Below are positions 7,610-16,390 of a stretch of 32,362 nt of DNA, in pieces. This DNA comes from Bacillus sp. SM2101 (GTDB lineage Bacteria > Bacillota > Bacilli > Bacillales > SM2101). Where the stretch lies: the NCBI RefSeq assembly GCF_018588585.1, contig NZ_JAEUFG010000040.1:1-32362 (forward strand), in the 5' to 3' direction. Both the position numbers and the translations under genes were made by a program. Each line of letters opens with the position of its first letter. Within the stretch, counting starts at the first letter, position 1. The notes under the pieces were generated by a model. That model saw nothing but the letters and a program-made list of their open reading frames with translations, did not search any database and had not been told where the DNA came from.

Positions 7610-8743
7610 TTATATTACAAGTTTTTCTTTTTTCATTTTTTTACTGTTAATATGTTCATGAAATTTTTGTGCAATAAATCTTTGATCACTATCAAGTAAA
7701 GTGTGCATTCCAACAAGCTCCTCTTGTCTCGCCAATTTTTGAATACAGTAGAAAAGTTCTCCATAAACTAATTGAAGATAAGGTCCGAGAATACTTAAAT
7801 CCCTAAAATTTACAGGTAATCCTTCATTTAACAAGAAGAAATTATTTTTTGACTTATTTGCACAATCCCATATTAGAGGGTGACTATTATTCTTGCAATA
7901 CTTAGAAATCTGTTTTATATCAAATTCAATATCTCTTGAACTTGCAGAAGCAAGGATAGCTCCATCTTTAAAGTGTTCAAAAATACTCCCACTCAATGAT
8001 GTTTTTCCAGTAGCACCGATAATAATATCAGCATCTTTAATTAAATCTTCCAATTCTCCTGTTCTATATCCTTCAACACGAGCAGTTAATGAAAGAATTG
8101 GATCGATATCAAAAACTGACACAAAAGCCTCTCGTCCCTTTAATGCGATAGAGCATGATTTACCAATCTTACCGTATCCAAGAACAAGACATGATTTTCC
8201 TTGTATTAAATCTGTAAATTCTTCACGTAAAATTCTCTCTAATGAATAAATTACAGCATCACCAATCAATGTATCTTCTATATTTTTCAGAGGACTAAAA
8301 GCTATTGATAGAATGGGAAGTTGCTGCCGATCATACTTTTTATAACGCCAATGCCCTTGAGCTGTATCTTCAACAATACCTACAACACTACCTAAAGATT
8401 TAATTGTATCTAGGTGTGAGGATAAATAACCACCAACTTCTTGTATTACTAACTTTTTGTTGCTGTTACTAATTTCAATTATTTTCTCTAAAGCTATAGT
8501 GGAAACATCAGTAATATCGTTGGGAGTTATCACTGGAATACCATGCTTTTTTAGCTTTATTGCAGCGTTTATATCAAGAGAATACGGAATAGCAATGACA
8601 TATTCCACTGGCCAGATTTTATTTAAATATAGAATATAGTCAACAGAGGTTGGTAGTACATGAGTTATGAGTAGACAGTGTATATTGTTATTATTTCGTT
8701 TATATATGTTAATAGAATTAAAGAAATCCTCATGAGTAAACAA
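7610..8743 (-). CDS. S-adenosylhomocysteine hydrolase-like NAD-binding protein, divergent
   Basis: 377 residues from the TTG at 8743, which is preceded by AAAGGTGATTACA; a GTG three codons upstream has no ribosome binding site. The central region matches AdoHcy hydrolase: IVEDTAQG for the usual EETTTG, then SPLKNIEDTLIG for SVTKSKFDNLYG, and the NAD-binding GYGKIGKSCSIALKG (about residues 189-203). The usual catalytic Glu, Lys and Asp appear kept, but the Asn of the FDN motif is Thr. The N-terminal DDGG motif reads EVGG, and the protein is shorter than the normal 420-480 residues at both ends. It is therefore a paralogue that probably oxidises or cleaves another substrate rather than a standard enzyme. 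It sits between the second radical SAM gene and the HD gene on the same strand. Confidence 0.8.
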   Translation of the reverse strand: MFTHEDFFNSINIYKRNNNNIHCLLITHVLPTSVDYILYLNKIWPVEYVIAIPYSLDINAAIKLKKHGIPVITPNDITDVSTIALEKIIEISNSNKKLVIQEVGGYLSSHLDTIKSLGSVVGIVEDTAQGHWRYKKYDRQQLPILSIAFSPLKNIEDTLIGDAVIYSLERILREEFTDLIQGKSCLVLGYGKIGKSCSIALKGREAFVSVFDIDPILSLTARVEGYRTGELEDLIKDADIIIGATGKTSLSGSIFEHFKDGAILASASSRDIEFDIKQISKYCKNNSHPLIWDCANKSKNNFFLLNEGLPVNFRDLSILGPYLQLVYGELFYCIQKLARQEELVGMHTLLDSDQRFIAQKFHEHINSKKMKKEKLVI

Positions 8744-8918
8744 TGTAATCACCTTTCTAAGTAAGTTTATTAAAGTTTTTATGGATTTAATGTAGTCTTA
8801 TACAAATCAAAATTAATAATTAAAAAGGATTATTATAAAGAGCTCTATTTTAGAACTTCAGGCTAGAGAAGCATAGTTATTTAATTTGTATAAATTGAAC
8901 ATCTATCATAAACCAACT

Positions 8919-9794
8919 TTAAAAGAGTGCAAAACATGCTTTTCGAAAACACTCAAAATTACCTTTATGCTCTTTTAAGAATTTATTATGGTTTCTTAGA
9001 ATAAAATCAACTTCATCTTCAATGTTTCCTATGATTGTTTTATTATGAAAACATGGAACAATTGAACCATCTGAATCTATAATTATAGATTTAGAGGAAA
9101 ACATACAATTAGGGATTGTATATTGGGTGTTGGAAATTAGAAATTTAGCTAACCTGTAATGAAAACTATTGGATTCATTATTATAGTGATCCTTTATTAT
9201 TGATAGGAGCTGTTCTTTCTGATCTACTGTTGCAGTATCCCATGACAATAAGTTATGTGAATCCATTAAATTTAAATTTAGGCTAAAACCCATTTCTTCA
9301 GAAAAATGAACAATGTCTTCTACGTCAGTTAAATTGTTGGGAGAAATAGTTGTGTTTAACGTAACTTTACTAGCATATCCCAAAGAATGAATTAATTGTA
9401 GGGATTTCAGTAATTCGCTATGTTTCCCCCTGAACTTATTTCCATAACTATCGTTAAGACTATCAAGGCTTATACCAAGTTTTACATTATTTTTAAAAAT
9501 ATCTTTCAGAATCTGTTCGGTAAGTAATATACCATTTGTTAAAATTAATATATTTCTTACTTTTTTGGAGATTTCACTTATAAAAGTTAGTAAATCTTTT
9601 CTAAGAAGAGGTTCCCCTCCTGTGATTGTCAACCTATCTATCGGGGATTTTACTGTGATATTATCAAAAAACTCGTAAAACTTTGGTAAATCTAAGTCGG
9701 CATTATTGATTGAATAAGTATCGTTATTGTAAAAACAATATTTACATTTCAAATTGCATTTTGTTGTTAAAATTAAACCCACATGATTAATCAA
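8919..9794 (-). CDS. Radical SAM enzyme with short C-terminal cysteine domain
   Basis: 291 residues. The radical SAM cluster motif is near the N-terminus: C13-NLK-C17-KY-C20 in TTKCNLKCKYCFYN. It is followed by TGGEPLLRKD (GGEP, SAM binding) and LGISLDS. The C-terminus has cysteines in IPNCMF, IVPCFHNKT and ECFRKACF, consistent with a reduced SPASM or twitch domain holding an auxiliary cluster. The start is TTG at 9794, with GGAGATGA upstream. It lacks the N-terminal peptide-binding extension of the larger maturase at 16391-17707, so it may act on a smaller intermediate or depend on the other protein. It lies 166 bp upstream of the AdoHcy hydrolase-like gene. Confidence 0.85.
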   Translation of the reverse strand: MINHVGLILTTKCNLKCKYCFYNNDTYSINNADLDLPKFYEFFDNITVKSPIDRLTITGGEPLLRKDLLTFISEISKKVRNILILTNGILLTEQILKDIFKNNVKLGISLDSLNDSYGNKFRGKHSELLKSLQLIHSLGYASKVTLNTTISPNNLTDVEDIVHFSEEMGFSLNLNLMDSHNLLSWDTATVDQKEQLLSIIKDHYNNESNSFHYRLAKFLISNTQYTIPNCMFSSKSIIIDSDGSIVPCFHNKTIIGNIEDEVDFILRNHNKFLKEHKGNFECFRKACFALF

Positions 9795-10035
9795 CTAAAA
9801 AATCATCTCCTATGCGTTATCTGTTTATGTCTTTTAAAAAATGTAGTTTTCGGTAGTATATTTTTGAATACCCTGAGCTTTACATGGAGAGGCGAAAAAA
9901 TTATAAATGTCTCGAAAAGCCTATTCGGTTGCTTTTTTTGAAAAATTTTCAGCTGAGGATCCATGTCAAGCGAAAAATTGTTACTGTATAAACCCTGTAT
10001 AGAACGAATAAACGTACTGTTGCCTACTTAAATTA

Positions 10036-11274
10036 TTAGTTATAAGTAGTCTCATTTAAAAATTCATTGTTTGTTGATTCTATCCAGTCATGAAAATACA
10101 CATCTGTTCCTATATTTGCAAAATTATTTAATATATTTTTAAAGATACCAATTGAAATATAGTTTTTATGAAATTTAAATGCTGTTATTATTTTTTTAAG
10201 AACATCTTTATCAATAACAGCTTTTCTAAATAAAAAATCAAAAAAAAGAATTCCTTTTCCACAAATTAATCCTAAAAATCCAAAATTATCATTAATATTA
10301 TAATAATCAGAAATAGGGATATTTTTTGTATACTCAATATTATTTTTATAAAGTTGATAAGAGTATTTTATTTGTTTAGAATAGATAGTCTCACCAAATC
10401 TTTCTTTTAGATATAACAATTGAATGAACTCTGTTAAACTTTCAAGAAGTAAAAACCTACCTTTATTATAAAAAATGGTATTAAGGCCGATTTCTTGATG
10501 AATTATCTCATGAAACAAATATTTATATAACAAAACAGATGGCTTTGATAATAGCTTAGGATTAAATAGGATCAATCCTTTATAAGAAATTGCATTCACA
10601 TTTAAGCAATGAGAGTCCATTATCCTTATATTTAATGGTTTCTCGAAAATAGAGTAATAAAAATTCAGAAATTTCCTTATCTCTTCACATATATTCAAAT
10701 GTGAAAAAACTTTTTTAGTGGATGGTGAAACTATAACCTTTCTATTTTGTATCAAAATGCAAAAATTTGTACAATTGATGTTGTTATCGTTCGAAACAAT
10801 TACTAAGTCTCTTAGGTCGAATATTTGATATTTTCCATCTTTCGTTTTCACAGCATTTGTAGTGAAGAGGCATTGGGAATTTATGTGTATTTTGATATTA
10901 TTTAAGTTAGAACATAAAGAAAAATATGGAAAGTGATAAATCCCAGGAGTTATATTTATGTTCGATAATTTTATAGTACTTCCATACTTAATAAATAATT
11001 TAGTGAATTTTGTGTTATCACTTATTTTTACAAATTGTCCTTTTTGGTATTGTATAGGGTTTAAGGATTGATCACTATTAATTTCAATAATTTTGTATGA
11101 TTCATCTAAAAAAAAAATCATTTCTTTAGTTGGGTGTTTAAAAACAATTTCTGTTTGAATATCCATTTTTTGTAAATAATAATTTATCTTAATACTGAAA
11201 TGACTGATCTCATTGTATAATAAAATATTACTTTTTATGTAAATCACCCCAACATGAAAAGATAGCTTCCCCAT
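10036..11274 (-). CDS. M1-like zinc metallopeptidase
   Basis: 412 residues. The sequence HEIIHQ is followed by a glutamate exactly 18 residues after the second His (H255, E256, H259, E278), which is the HExxHx18E gluzincin signature of the M1 aminopeptidase family. The preceding region is beta-rich, as in the M1 N-terminal domain, but the protein is much shorter than typical M1 enzymes (600-900 residues) and the GxMEN exopeptidase loop is not evident. There is no signal peptide or membrane helix, so it is probably cytoplasmic. The gene overlaps the end of the M29-like gene by 47 bp; the true start is uncertain (ATG at 11274 or a GTG nine codons later). Likely role: trimming the modified precursor (inference). 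Confidence 0.75.
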   Translation of the reverse strand: MGKLSFHVGVIYIKSNILLYNEISHFSIKINYYLQKMDIQTEIVFKHPTKEMIFFLDESYKIIEINSDQSLNPIQYQKGQFVKISDNTKFTKLFIKYGSTIKLSNINITPGIYHFPYFSLCSNLNNIKIHINSQCLFTTNAVKTKDGKYQIFDLRDLVIVSNDNNINCTNFCILIQNRKVIVSPSTKKVFSHLNICEEIRKFLNFYYSIFEKPLNIRIMDSHCLNVNAISYKGLILFNPKLLSKPSVLLYKYLFHEIIHQEIGLNTIFYNKGRFLLLESLTEFIQLLYLKERFGETIYSKQIKYSYQLYKNNIEYTKNIPISDYYNINDNFGFLGLICGKGILFFDFLFRKAVIDKDVLKKIITAFKFHKNYISIGIFKNILNNFANIGTDVYFHDWIESTNNEFLNETTYN

Positions 11275-12148
11275 CTATAGAAAGTTGAAAGTTATCAATC
11301 ACTATATCAAAATGATAAGGCTCCTCAAAAATCCCATCCATATTGATATTATTCCCAAAGCCTATATGACAAGTTCCTAAACATTTCTCATAGCTAGACA
11401 AAAACTTTAGTTTCCTTACACCTTGATTTGTTCCTATACCAAATTCTGCAAAGGGCACTTTTTTGTTTTTATATTTTCCATAATTAAAAGAAGCAAAGCC
11501 ATTATTAATAGTTATCTCCGCTTTTTTACTTCCGCATTCTTGGATAATAATGCCCTCTGCTGTAAATGGTTTAGGGGCAAAAAACACCTCTCCTCCTGGA
11601 ATTTGAAATAAAGATTCATTTTCACTAAATTTGCAATTTTCCACAAAAATCCTTTTACCTTTTTCTTTTTGAAATTTCATATTAGTACCATTAGGGCTTT
11701 TTATTTGGAATGAGTCACCATTATCAATTAGGTTTTTTACTTTCTCATTTCTATTTCTTAATTCACTATATTCGATATTAATTGCTTTTAAATGTATATT
11801 AACAATATCATTGATATACTTCTTAGGAATATTTAGTGTTGGATCGTCAAAAAGTATTGTAGGAATTCTTAATTCTTCACACCTTTTAATTAATAAATGT
11901 AGATTTAAAAAGTCTGATGTTACTATATATAATTGTGTACCTGTAGGCTTTTGATTTAAAACAAACAATAATTTTTTCAGATCGTCTTGGTTAACTATAT
12001 AATATTCCTCAATATTTACTTTTTTATTCCTTAAGGAGTTAATTAATTTATCAACAAAGATGGATTTTCTTTTCTCTCTCACAAGTAATATTTTATGTGA
12101 TTTAGTTACTTGATTATCAAATGAACCGAACTTTATGAATTCATTCAT
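11228..12148 (-). CDS. M29-like (aminopeptidase T/AmpS family) metallopeptidase
   Basis: 306 residues; classical M29 enzymes have about 400, so the N-terminal domain is reduced. The C-terminal half shows the family motifs in order: PGGEVFFAPKP, FAEFGIGTN, KCLGTCHIGFGNN and PYHFDIVID, then DGEAIF. These supply two Glu, two His and one Asp, matching the dinuclear metal site of M29 peptidases. The related NicX-type dioxygenases share this fold, so a non-peptidase metal enzyme is the main alternative. The ATG overlaps the last codons of the MFS gene by 8 bp, so translational coupling is likely. Within the cluster an aminopeptidase role on the processed precursor is the simplest reading. Confidence 0.75.
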   Translation of the reverse strand: MNEFIKFGSFDNQVTKSHKILLVREKRKSIFVDKLINSLRNKKVNIEEYYIVNQDDLKKLLFVLNQKPTGTQLYIVTSDFLNLHLLIKRCEELRIPTILFDDPTLNIPKKYINDIVNIHLKAINIEYSELRNRNEKVKNLIDNGDSFQIKSPNGTNMKFQKEKGKRIFVENCKFSENESLFQIPGGEVFFAPKPFTAEGIIIQECGSKKAEITINNGFASFNYGKYKNKKVPFAEFGIGTNQGVRKLKFLSSYEKCLGTCHIGFGNNINMDGIFEEPYHFDIVIDNFQLSIDGEAIFSCWGDLHKK

Positions 12149-13364
12149 GTAATCCCACTCTATTTAATTGAATTTCTTTAGGGCAACTCTTCTTAATATA
12201 GTATACTGGTATATTAGACAGTATTAAGAGAAGGCTAGCAAAATACCATATGAATGAGTATCCTATTTTTTGATTAATGTAACCAATTAAGAGGGCCAGG
12301 AAAAATCCAGCAAGTGATTGTAGAGCAGTTAATCCGGAATAAAATGTGGCGCGTTTTTGTCCAGGAATATAATCTTGGACCCATGCTCCATACGATGAAT
12401 GTTGCATACCTAAGCCAAATTCAAAGATTGTTAGACCCACCAAAAAAAAGAATAAGCTAGAATGTAGTCCAACCAATAGAAGTCCCATAGCAGAAAGAAC
12501 GGTACCAAACACAAGTATTGTTAGAGTAGTAACCTTCTTCTTAGTTAAAAAAGCGGTAAAGAAACTAGCTAAACTAATAACTGCCATAAACAGAACTAGT
12601 AATATACCCATGAATTCAATTTCTAAACCAAGCATATTATTTCCATAAACCTGCCAAGTCAATAAGAACCCTAGTAAAGCACCGTGGCTTAATATATTTC
12701 TTAATAATATTATGAGCATTGTCTTATTTTTGATGAAATCTAAAGTAGTAATTTTTATTTCCTTAATAATACTTTTTTCTGATCTAGATCCATAGTTATC
12801 TTCAAACCTAATGAAAATAACTAATGATAGAGCTATAGCTATTAATCCGCCTAGCACAACAGGTATATAGTTATTTATGCTACTTGATATTGATGCCAAA
12901 AGTGCACCAACTACTGAAAAGGCAGTTGCAAAACCAACTATTTTAGGATAGGCAATATCTTTATAATCGAACTTGTTTACTTCATTAAGTTTATCCAGAT
13001 ACCATGCTTGTGGGGATCCTGATATTAAAGATACACCTAGGGACATAATAATTGCTGATATAATAAATAATATGAAACTTGATGATAACCCGAATAAACA
13101 AAGACCTAGGCCCCAAGTGAAAAATCCAATTGAAGTTATTTTTTTTCGACCAAATAAATCTGATATATTCCCACTAGGGTAGTCAAATATTGCTAATGAT
13201 AGCGAAGCTACAGCAAAAATAATACTAATTTGAAAAGGACTAATTCCTTTAAGGCTCATTAGGACAATATATACTGCTCCATACATTTTATCAACCATAC
13301 TGTAACCAGATAACATAACACCAGTAAATATAGTATATTTTTTATGTAATTCTAATTTTTTCAT
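12141..13364 (-). CDS. MFS transporter, probable exporter of the cluster product
   Basis: 407 residues with about 12 hydrophobic segments. The loop between helices 2 and 3 carries the MFS motif A as GNISDLFGRKK (about residues 65-75). AGAGGAGTATAATT precedes the ATG at 13364, and the gene overlaps the end of the DUF885 peptidase gene by 23 bp. Its place in the middle of the biosynthetic operon, between peptidase genes, suggests export of a small final product and possibly self-protection. Substrate specificity cannot be read from sequence. Confidence 0.9.
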   Translation of the reverse strand: MKKLELHKKYTIFTGVMLSGYSMVDKMYGAVYIVLMSLKGISPFQISIIFAVASLSLAIFDYPSGNISDLFGRKKITSIGFFTWGLGLCLFGLSSSFILFIISAIIMSLGVSLISGSPQAWYLDKLNEVNKFDYKDIAYPKIVGFATAFSVVGALLASISSSINNYIPVVLGGLIAIALSLVIFIRFEDNYGSRSEKSIIKEIKITTLDFIKNKTMLIILLRNILSHGALLGFLLTWQVYGNNMLGLEIEFMGILLVLFMAVISLASFFTAFLTKKKVTTLTILVFGTVLSAMGLLLVGLHSSLFFFLVGLTIFEFGLGMQHSSYGAWVQDYIPGQKRATFYSGLTALQSLAGFFLALLIGYINQKIGYSFIWYFASLLLILSNIPVYYIKKSCPKEIQLNRVGLHE

Positions 13365-14829
13365 AATTATACTCCTCTATGTATCTTTCATAATCACAAA
13401 CTAACTCTATGACACTTTTAGGATTGAGTGTCCTCTTGTTAAAATAACTTTGTACAAAGTAAAACCCTAACATATACGAGATACTTTCTATAGGATATAT
13501 ATAAGCTTGAATGCATGCTTGTTTAATTTCAGATTGACTAAATACAGGAAAATAATTTGATAAAGTTGAAATGATTTTTCTAAAATCAAGATTATTTGAA
13601 TGTGTATATAATGTAGCCATGGCTAAAAGAATAGCTTTGCTAATTCCCAATTCAAATTCATCAATGAAATTGATATCTTTAAAAATCTTATAAGTAAAAA
13701 AATGTTCACAATATTTAGCCCAACCTTCTTCAAATACTGGGTTAAAAAAAATTATGTTTTCTTGATAATTACTCTTGGATTTTAGCGTCCATGAATAGTG
13801 ATGTCCTGGATAAACTTCATGTATAACTCCTAAAATTGAATTAATATTATTGACTTTATTTTTGTCATATATCATTGCACCTAAGATATGTTCTTTCTGT
13901 AAATCCATACATTTCATATATCCAAATTTCCCATGCATATCTACATTAATATTATTTAACTCAGTAATTTGTAAGCTCTTTATGAATGTGTCGTTAACAT
14001 TAAAATGATTTTTTCCAATCTTTATTAATTGACTTAAAACTTCTTCAGAAGGTGATTTTAAGACTTCATTAAAACTTGTTGAAAAGCTTCTTTTTGTTGG
14101 TTGTAAAAAATCAGCTCTTACTGATAAATGAGCTTTTAATTTCTCAAGTAATAATCCAAGGTCTATTGTTAATCCTGATTCAAGATAAATATATGTAGCT
14201 AGATTTTCTTCTCCTAAAGGCCTTTTTAATGGTATAGATTCCTGTGATTTGTTTTTTAAAAAAGATGAAAAAGAGTTAATCTCTTTTGTTAATATACTAA
14301 GCTCTATTAATGGAATATTGAGGTCTTGTTTAATTTTTTCTAAATTCTTATTAAAATGACTTATATTGAGGATAGCAGTTAAACAATCTAGTTTTGTTAA
14401 TTTACTATGATTTAAATTCTCCCTTGCAACTTTAAAGAAATCGGGTAAATATTTGATTCTACAGGATATTTGTTCATGGTTTGGGACAGGTGATTGAAAT
14501 ATATTTTCAAAGTTTCTCCAAATAACGGAAATAGTATTCAATGAATTTATTATGTAGAAATTCGGTTTTCTCCATATTTCTAACGCTTCTAATTCAAAAA
14601 GCCTCAGCTTTACTGCCCTGTTCAGTTTTCTAAAGCTTCTTGAATCTTTATAACTAATCTCCTCCATTCTCTTTTGCAAATTTTTATAGCAATTTATGGT
14701 TTTTAAAATATTTTTTTTTGAATAGATTGTTAAATAACTTCTCTGTATTCCCCAATGAGTAGCAAGGCCAGGGTAAAATTCACTAGAAATCTTAATATAT
14801 TCATCTCTTAATTTAGAGTAAATCTCCAT
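13342..14829 (-). CDS. DUF885-family metallopeptidase
   Basis: 495 residues from the ATG at 14829, preceded by TTTGGAGTGATTAAC; an ATG ten codons upstream directly abuts the previous stop and has a weaker AAGGA. The family signature is clear: HEVYPGHHYSW (about residues 337-347), then EEGWAKYCEHF about 30 residues later. These correspond to the HExxPGHH and EGWAxYxE motifs of DUF885 proteins, a gluzincin-like group of zinc peptidases. No signal peptide is seen, while many relatives are secreted, which fits a cytoplasmic processing role. It follows the AspRS-like gene almost without gap and overlaps the MFS gene. Proposed job: cleavage of the matured precursor peptide (inference). Confidence 0.85.
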   Translation of the reverse strand: MEIYSKLRDEYIKISSEFYPGLATHWGIQRSYLTIYSKKNILKTINCYKNLQKRMEEISYKDSRSFRKLNRAVKLRLFELEALEIWRKPNFYIINSLNTISVIWRNFENIFQSPVPNHEQISCRIKYLPDFFKVARENLNHSKLTKLDCLTAILNISHFNKNLEKIKQDLNIPLIELSILTKEINSFSSFLKNKSQESIPLKRPLGEENLATYIYLESGLTIDLGLLLEKLKAHLSVRADFLQPTKRSFSTSFNEVLKSPSEEVLSQLIKIGKNHFNVNDTFIKSLQITELNNINVDMHGKFGYMKCMDLQKEHILGAMIYDKNKVNNINSILGVIHEVYPGHHYSWTLKSKSNYQENIIFFNPVFEEGWAKYCEHFFTYKIFKDINFIDEFELGISKAILLAMATLYTHSNNLDFRKIISTLSNYFPVFSQSEIKQACIQAYIYPIESISYMLGFYFVQSYFNKRTLNPKSVIELVCDYERYIEEYNYEKIRIT

Positions 14830-14859
14830 GTTAATCACTCCAAAGTATAAGAACTTCAT

Positions 14860-16377
14860 TTAATTCCTTGTATGCAAAAGTACATCTTGGATTTTATTTA
14901 CTCCTAATAAAATCCATAAAACTCTTTCCCAACCAATTCCGATAGTGAAAACTGGTGGAGACCCACTTTTCAATGCGTTAATGTAATAGTTATATTGTTG
15001 AGTTTTGTTGCTTCGATTTAACAAGGACAGTGATTCTAAAAAGTCATTTACTACATATTCTTTTTCACTGCCGCTTGCAATTTCAACACCATTAAGGATT
15101 AAGTCTATTCCCTTGCTGGAAACAATATTATTATCGTTAGTCGAAGGTATCTTCTTTGTAAAAATATTCTGACCAATATTCATTTGTGAAGGGTCAGTTT
15201 CGTTCTCATCTAGAATAAAAGGATAGTTCTCTATCCAACAAAAGTTATATGTATCTATCTGTTTATTTCTACTTAACGATCTAGTAATACTTGAGAAAAA
15301 ACTAAAAACTATTTCCTTCCGGATTTTAGAATCTACCAATAATGTATATCCTGTTGATTTTACTGATAGTTTTGATAACAGCCTTTGGAACTCATTAATA
15401 TTTATATCAATTCCTGATAAGATATCAAGTTGCTCCTGTTTGTGTTTAACAACTGCATAATCTGAAAACTCTTTTTTCATTTTTGCAATAATCTTATTTT
15501 CTATGGTTTTTGGAAGTTCATAAGGAATTATAAGTGTATTATATTGTTTTAGTTCCTCTCTCGTTGAATAACTAAAAGTTGGTCTCAAAAATTCTTTATA
15601 TCTTAAATCTGGTTTATCCGATGAATAAAGGAACATGGCGTCATCATAGGAAATACTATCAAAAGGTATAGTTATTTCTTTATTGAAATATTTTTTTATT
15701 AAATAGAAGAAAAACCGTTCAATAAATTGTTTTCCTTGCTCATTACTAACAAAAGCCATATTTATAGCTAATTGTGTGAACTCTACTAAATCATCAATTT
15801 TATTTTCATTATTTTCCTCTGGTAAACGAAAGCATGGATGAAATTGAAATACCCTTTCAATACCACTAATGACGTTTAAAAGATTTAAAATATTTGGAGA
15901 TTGAAGCAGCGTATATTCAACTTGATTTGATAGATTATTTAAAACCTTCCACTCTTCAAAACCATACTCTTGTACACTTTCCCATAACAATGGATTTCGA
16001 ATTTCAATAAAACTTTCTTTAGTAAGAAAATCTCTTACACCACATTCGATTTCATTGATTAATTTAAGTTTTTTTAGAAAATCAAAATCAACTAATTTCT
16101 TATAACTCCTTCTACTTTCTTCCTCGCAGGTATTCAAAATCTGTATACTATTAGCTTTAACTTTAAATTCATCTCCACTAGAATATACATCTCCATTTAT
16201 TTGAACAACATCTCTAACATTGACTGATAAGAACTTCATATCTACTTCTACCAATATTTCTCCTGTAAAGTCCCAAACTACGATTTCATTTATCCGAGAT
16301 TTCTTGATCCAACCTGCTATTAATATTTCCGAATCTCTATCTGATATATCTTTAATAAGTGTTCTTGTTATTGCCAT
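14860..16377 (-). CDS. Aspartyl-tRNA synthetase paralogue with altered amino-acid pocket
   Basis: 505 residues, against about 590 for bacterial AspRS. An OB-fold-like N-terminal domain (1-85) precedes a class II core. Motif 1 is at IRNPLLWES (126-134) and motif 2 at HPCFRLPEE (R184, E187). The bacterial-type signature YSSDKPDLRY lies near 251-260, an insertion domain spans about 265-375, and motif 3 is GIGWERVLW (R485). ATP-binding arginines are kept. Residues that bind aspartate in E. coli AspRS appear changed: the Lys of QSPxxxK is Asn165, the Asp of FTQID is Ala204, and the Arg of GGGSxR is Lys439; the partner Glu (E432) remains. The HHPFT motif is also lost. A housekeeping role is unlikely. 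Candidates are amino-acid or peptide adenylation, comparable to AsnA or EpmA. GAAGGAGTAATTT precedes the ATG. Confidence 0.85.
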   Translation of the reverse strand: MAITRTLIKDISDRDSEILIAGWIKKSRINEIVVWDFTGEILVEVDMKFLSVNVRDVVQINGDVYSSGDEFKVKANSIQILNTCEEESRRSYKKLVDFDFLKKLKLINEIECGVRDFLTKESFIEIRNPLLWESVQEYGFEEWKVLNNLSNQVEYTLLQSPNILNLLNVISGIERVFQFHPCFRLPEENNENKIDDLVEFTQLAINMAFVSNEQGKQFIERFFFYLIKKYFNKEITIPFDSISYDDAMFLYSSDKPDLRYKEFLRPTFSYSTREELKQYNTLIIPYELPKTIENKIIAKMKKEFSDYAVVKHKQEQLDILSGIDININEFQRLLSKLSVKSTGYTLLVDSKIRKEIVFSFFSSITRSLSRNKQIDTYNFCWIENYPFILDENETDPSQMNIGQNIFTKKIPSTNDNNIVSSKGIDLILNGVEIASGSEKEYVVNDFLESLSLLNRSNKTQQYNYYINALKSGSPPVFTIGIGWERVLWILLGVNKIQDVLLHTRN

Positions 16378-16390
16378 AAATTACTCCTTC

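Noticed and set aside
9900-9930. Hairpin AAAAGC/GCTTTTTTT as a terminator on the plus strand
   Set aside because: No plus-strand gene precedes it and the stem is only about 6 bp; left out as unsupported.
9965-9975. TTGACA on the minus strand upstream of the second radical SAM gene as a promoter
   Set aside because: No acceptable -10 box is found at 16-18 bases downstream.
14860-16377. Reading the AspRS-like gene as a housekeeping or duplicate aspartyl-tRNA synthetase
   Set aside because: It is shorter, key substrate residues differ, and it is embedded in a biosynthetic operon with 13 bp and near-zero spacing to its neighbours.
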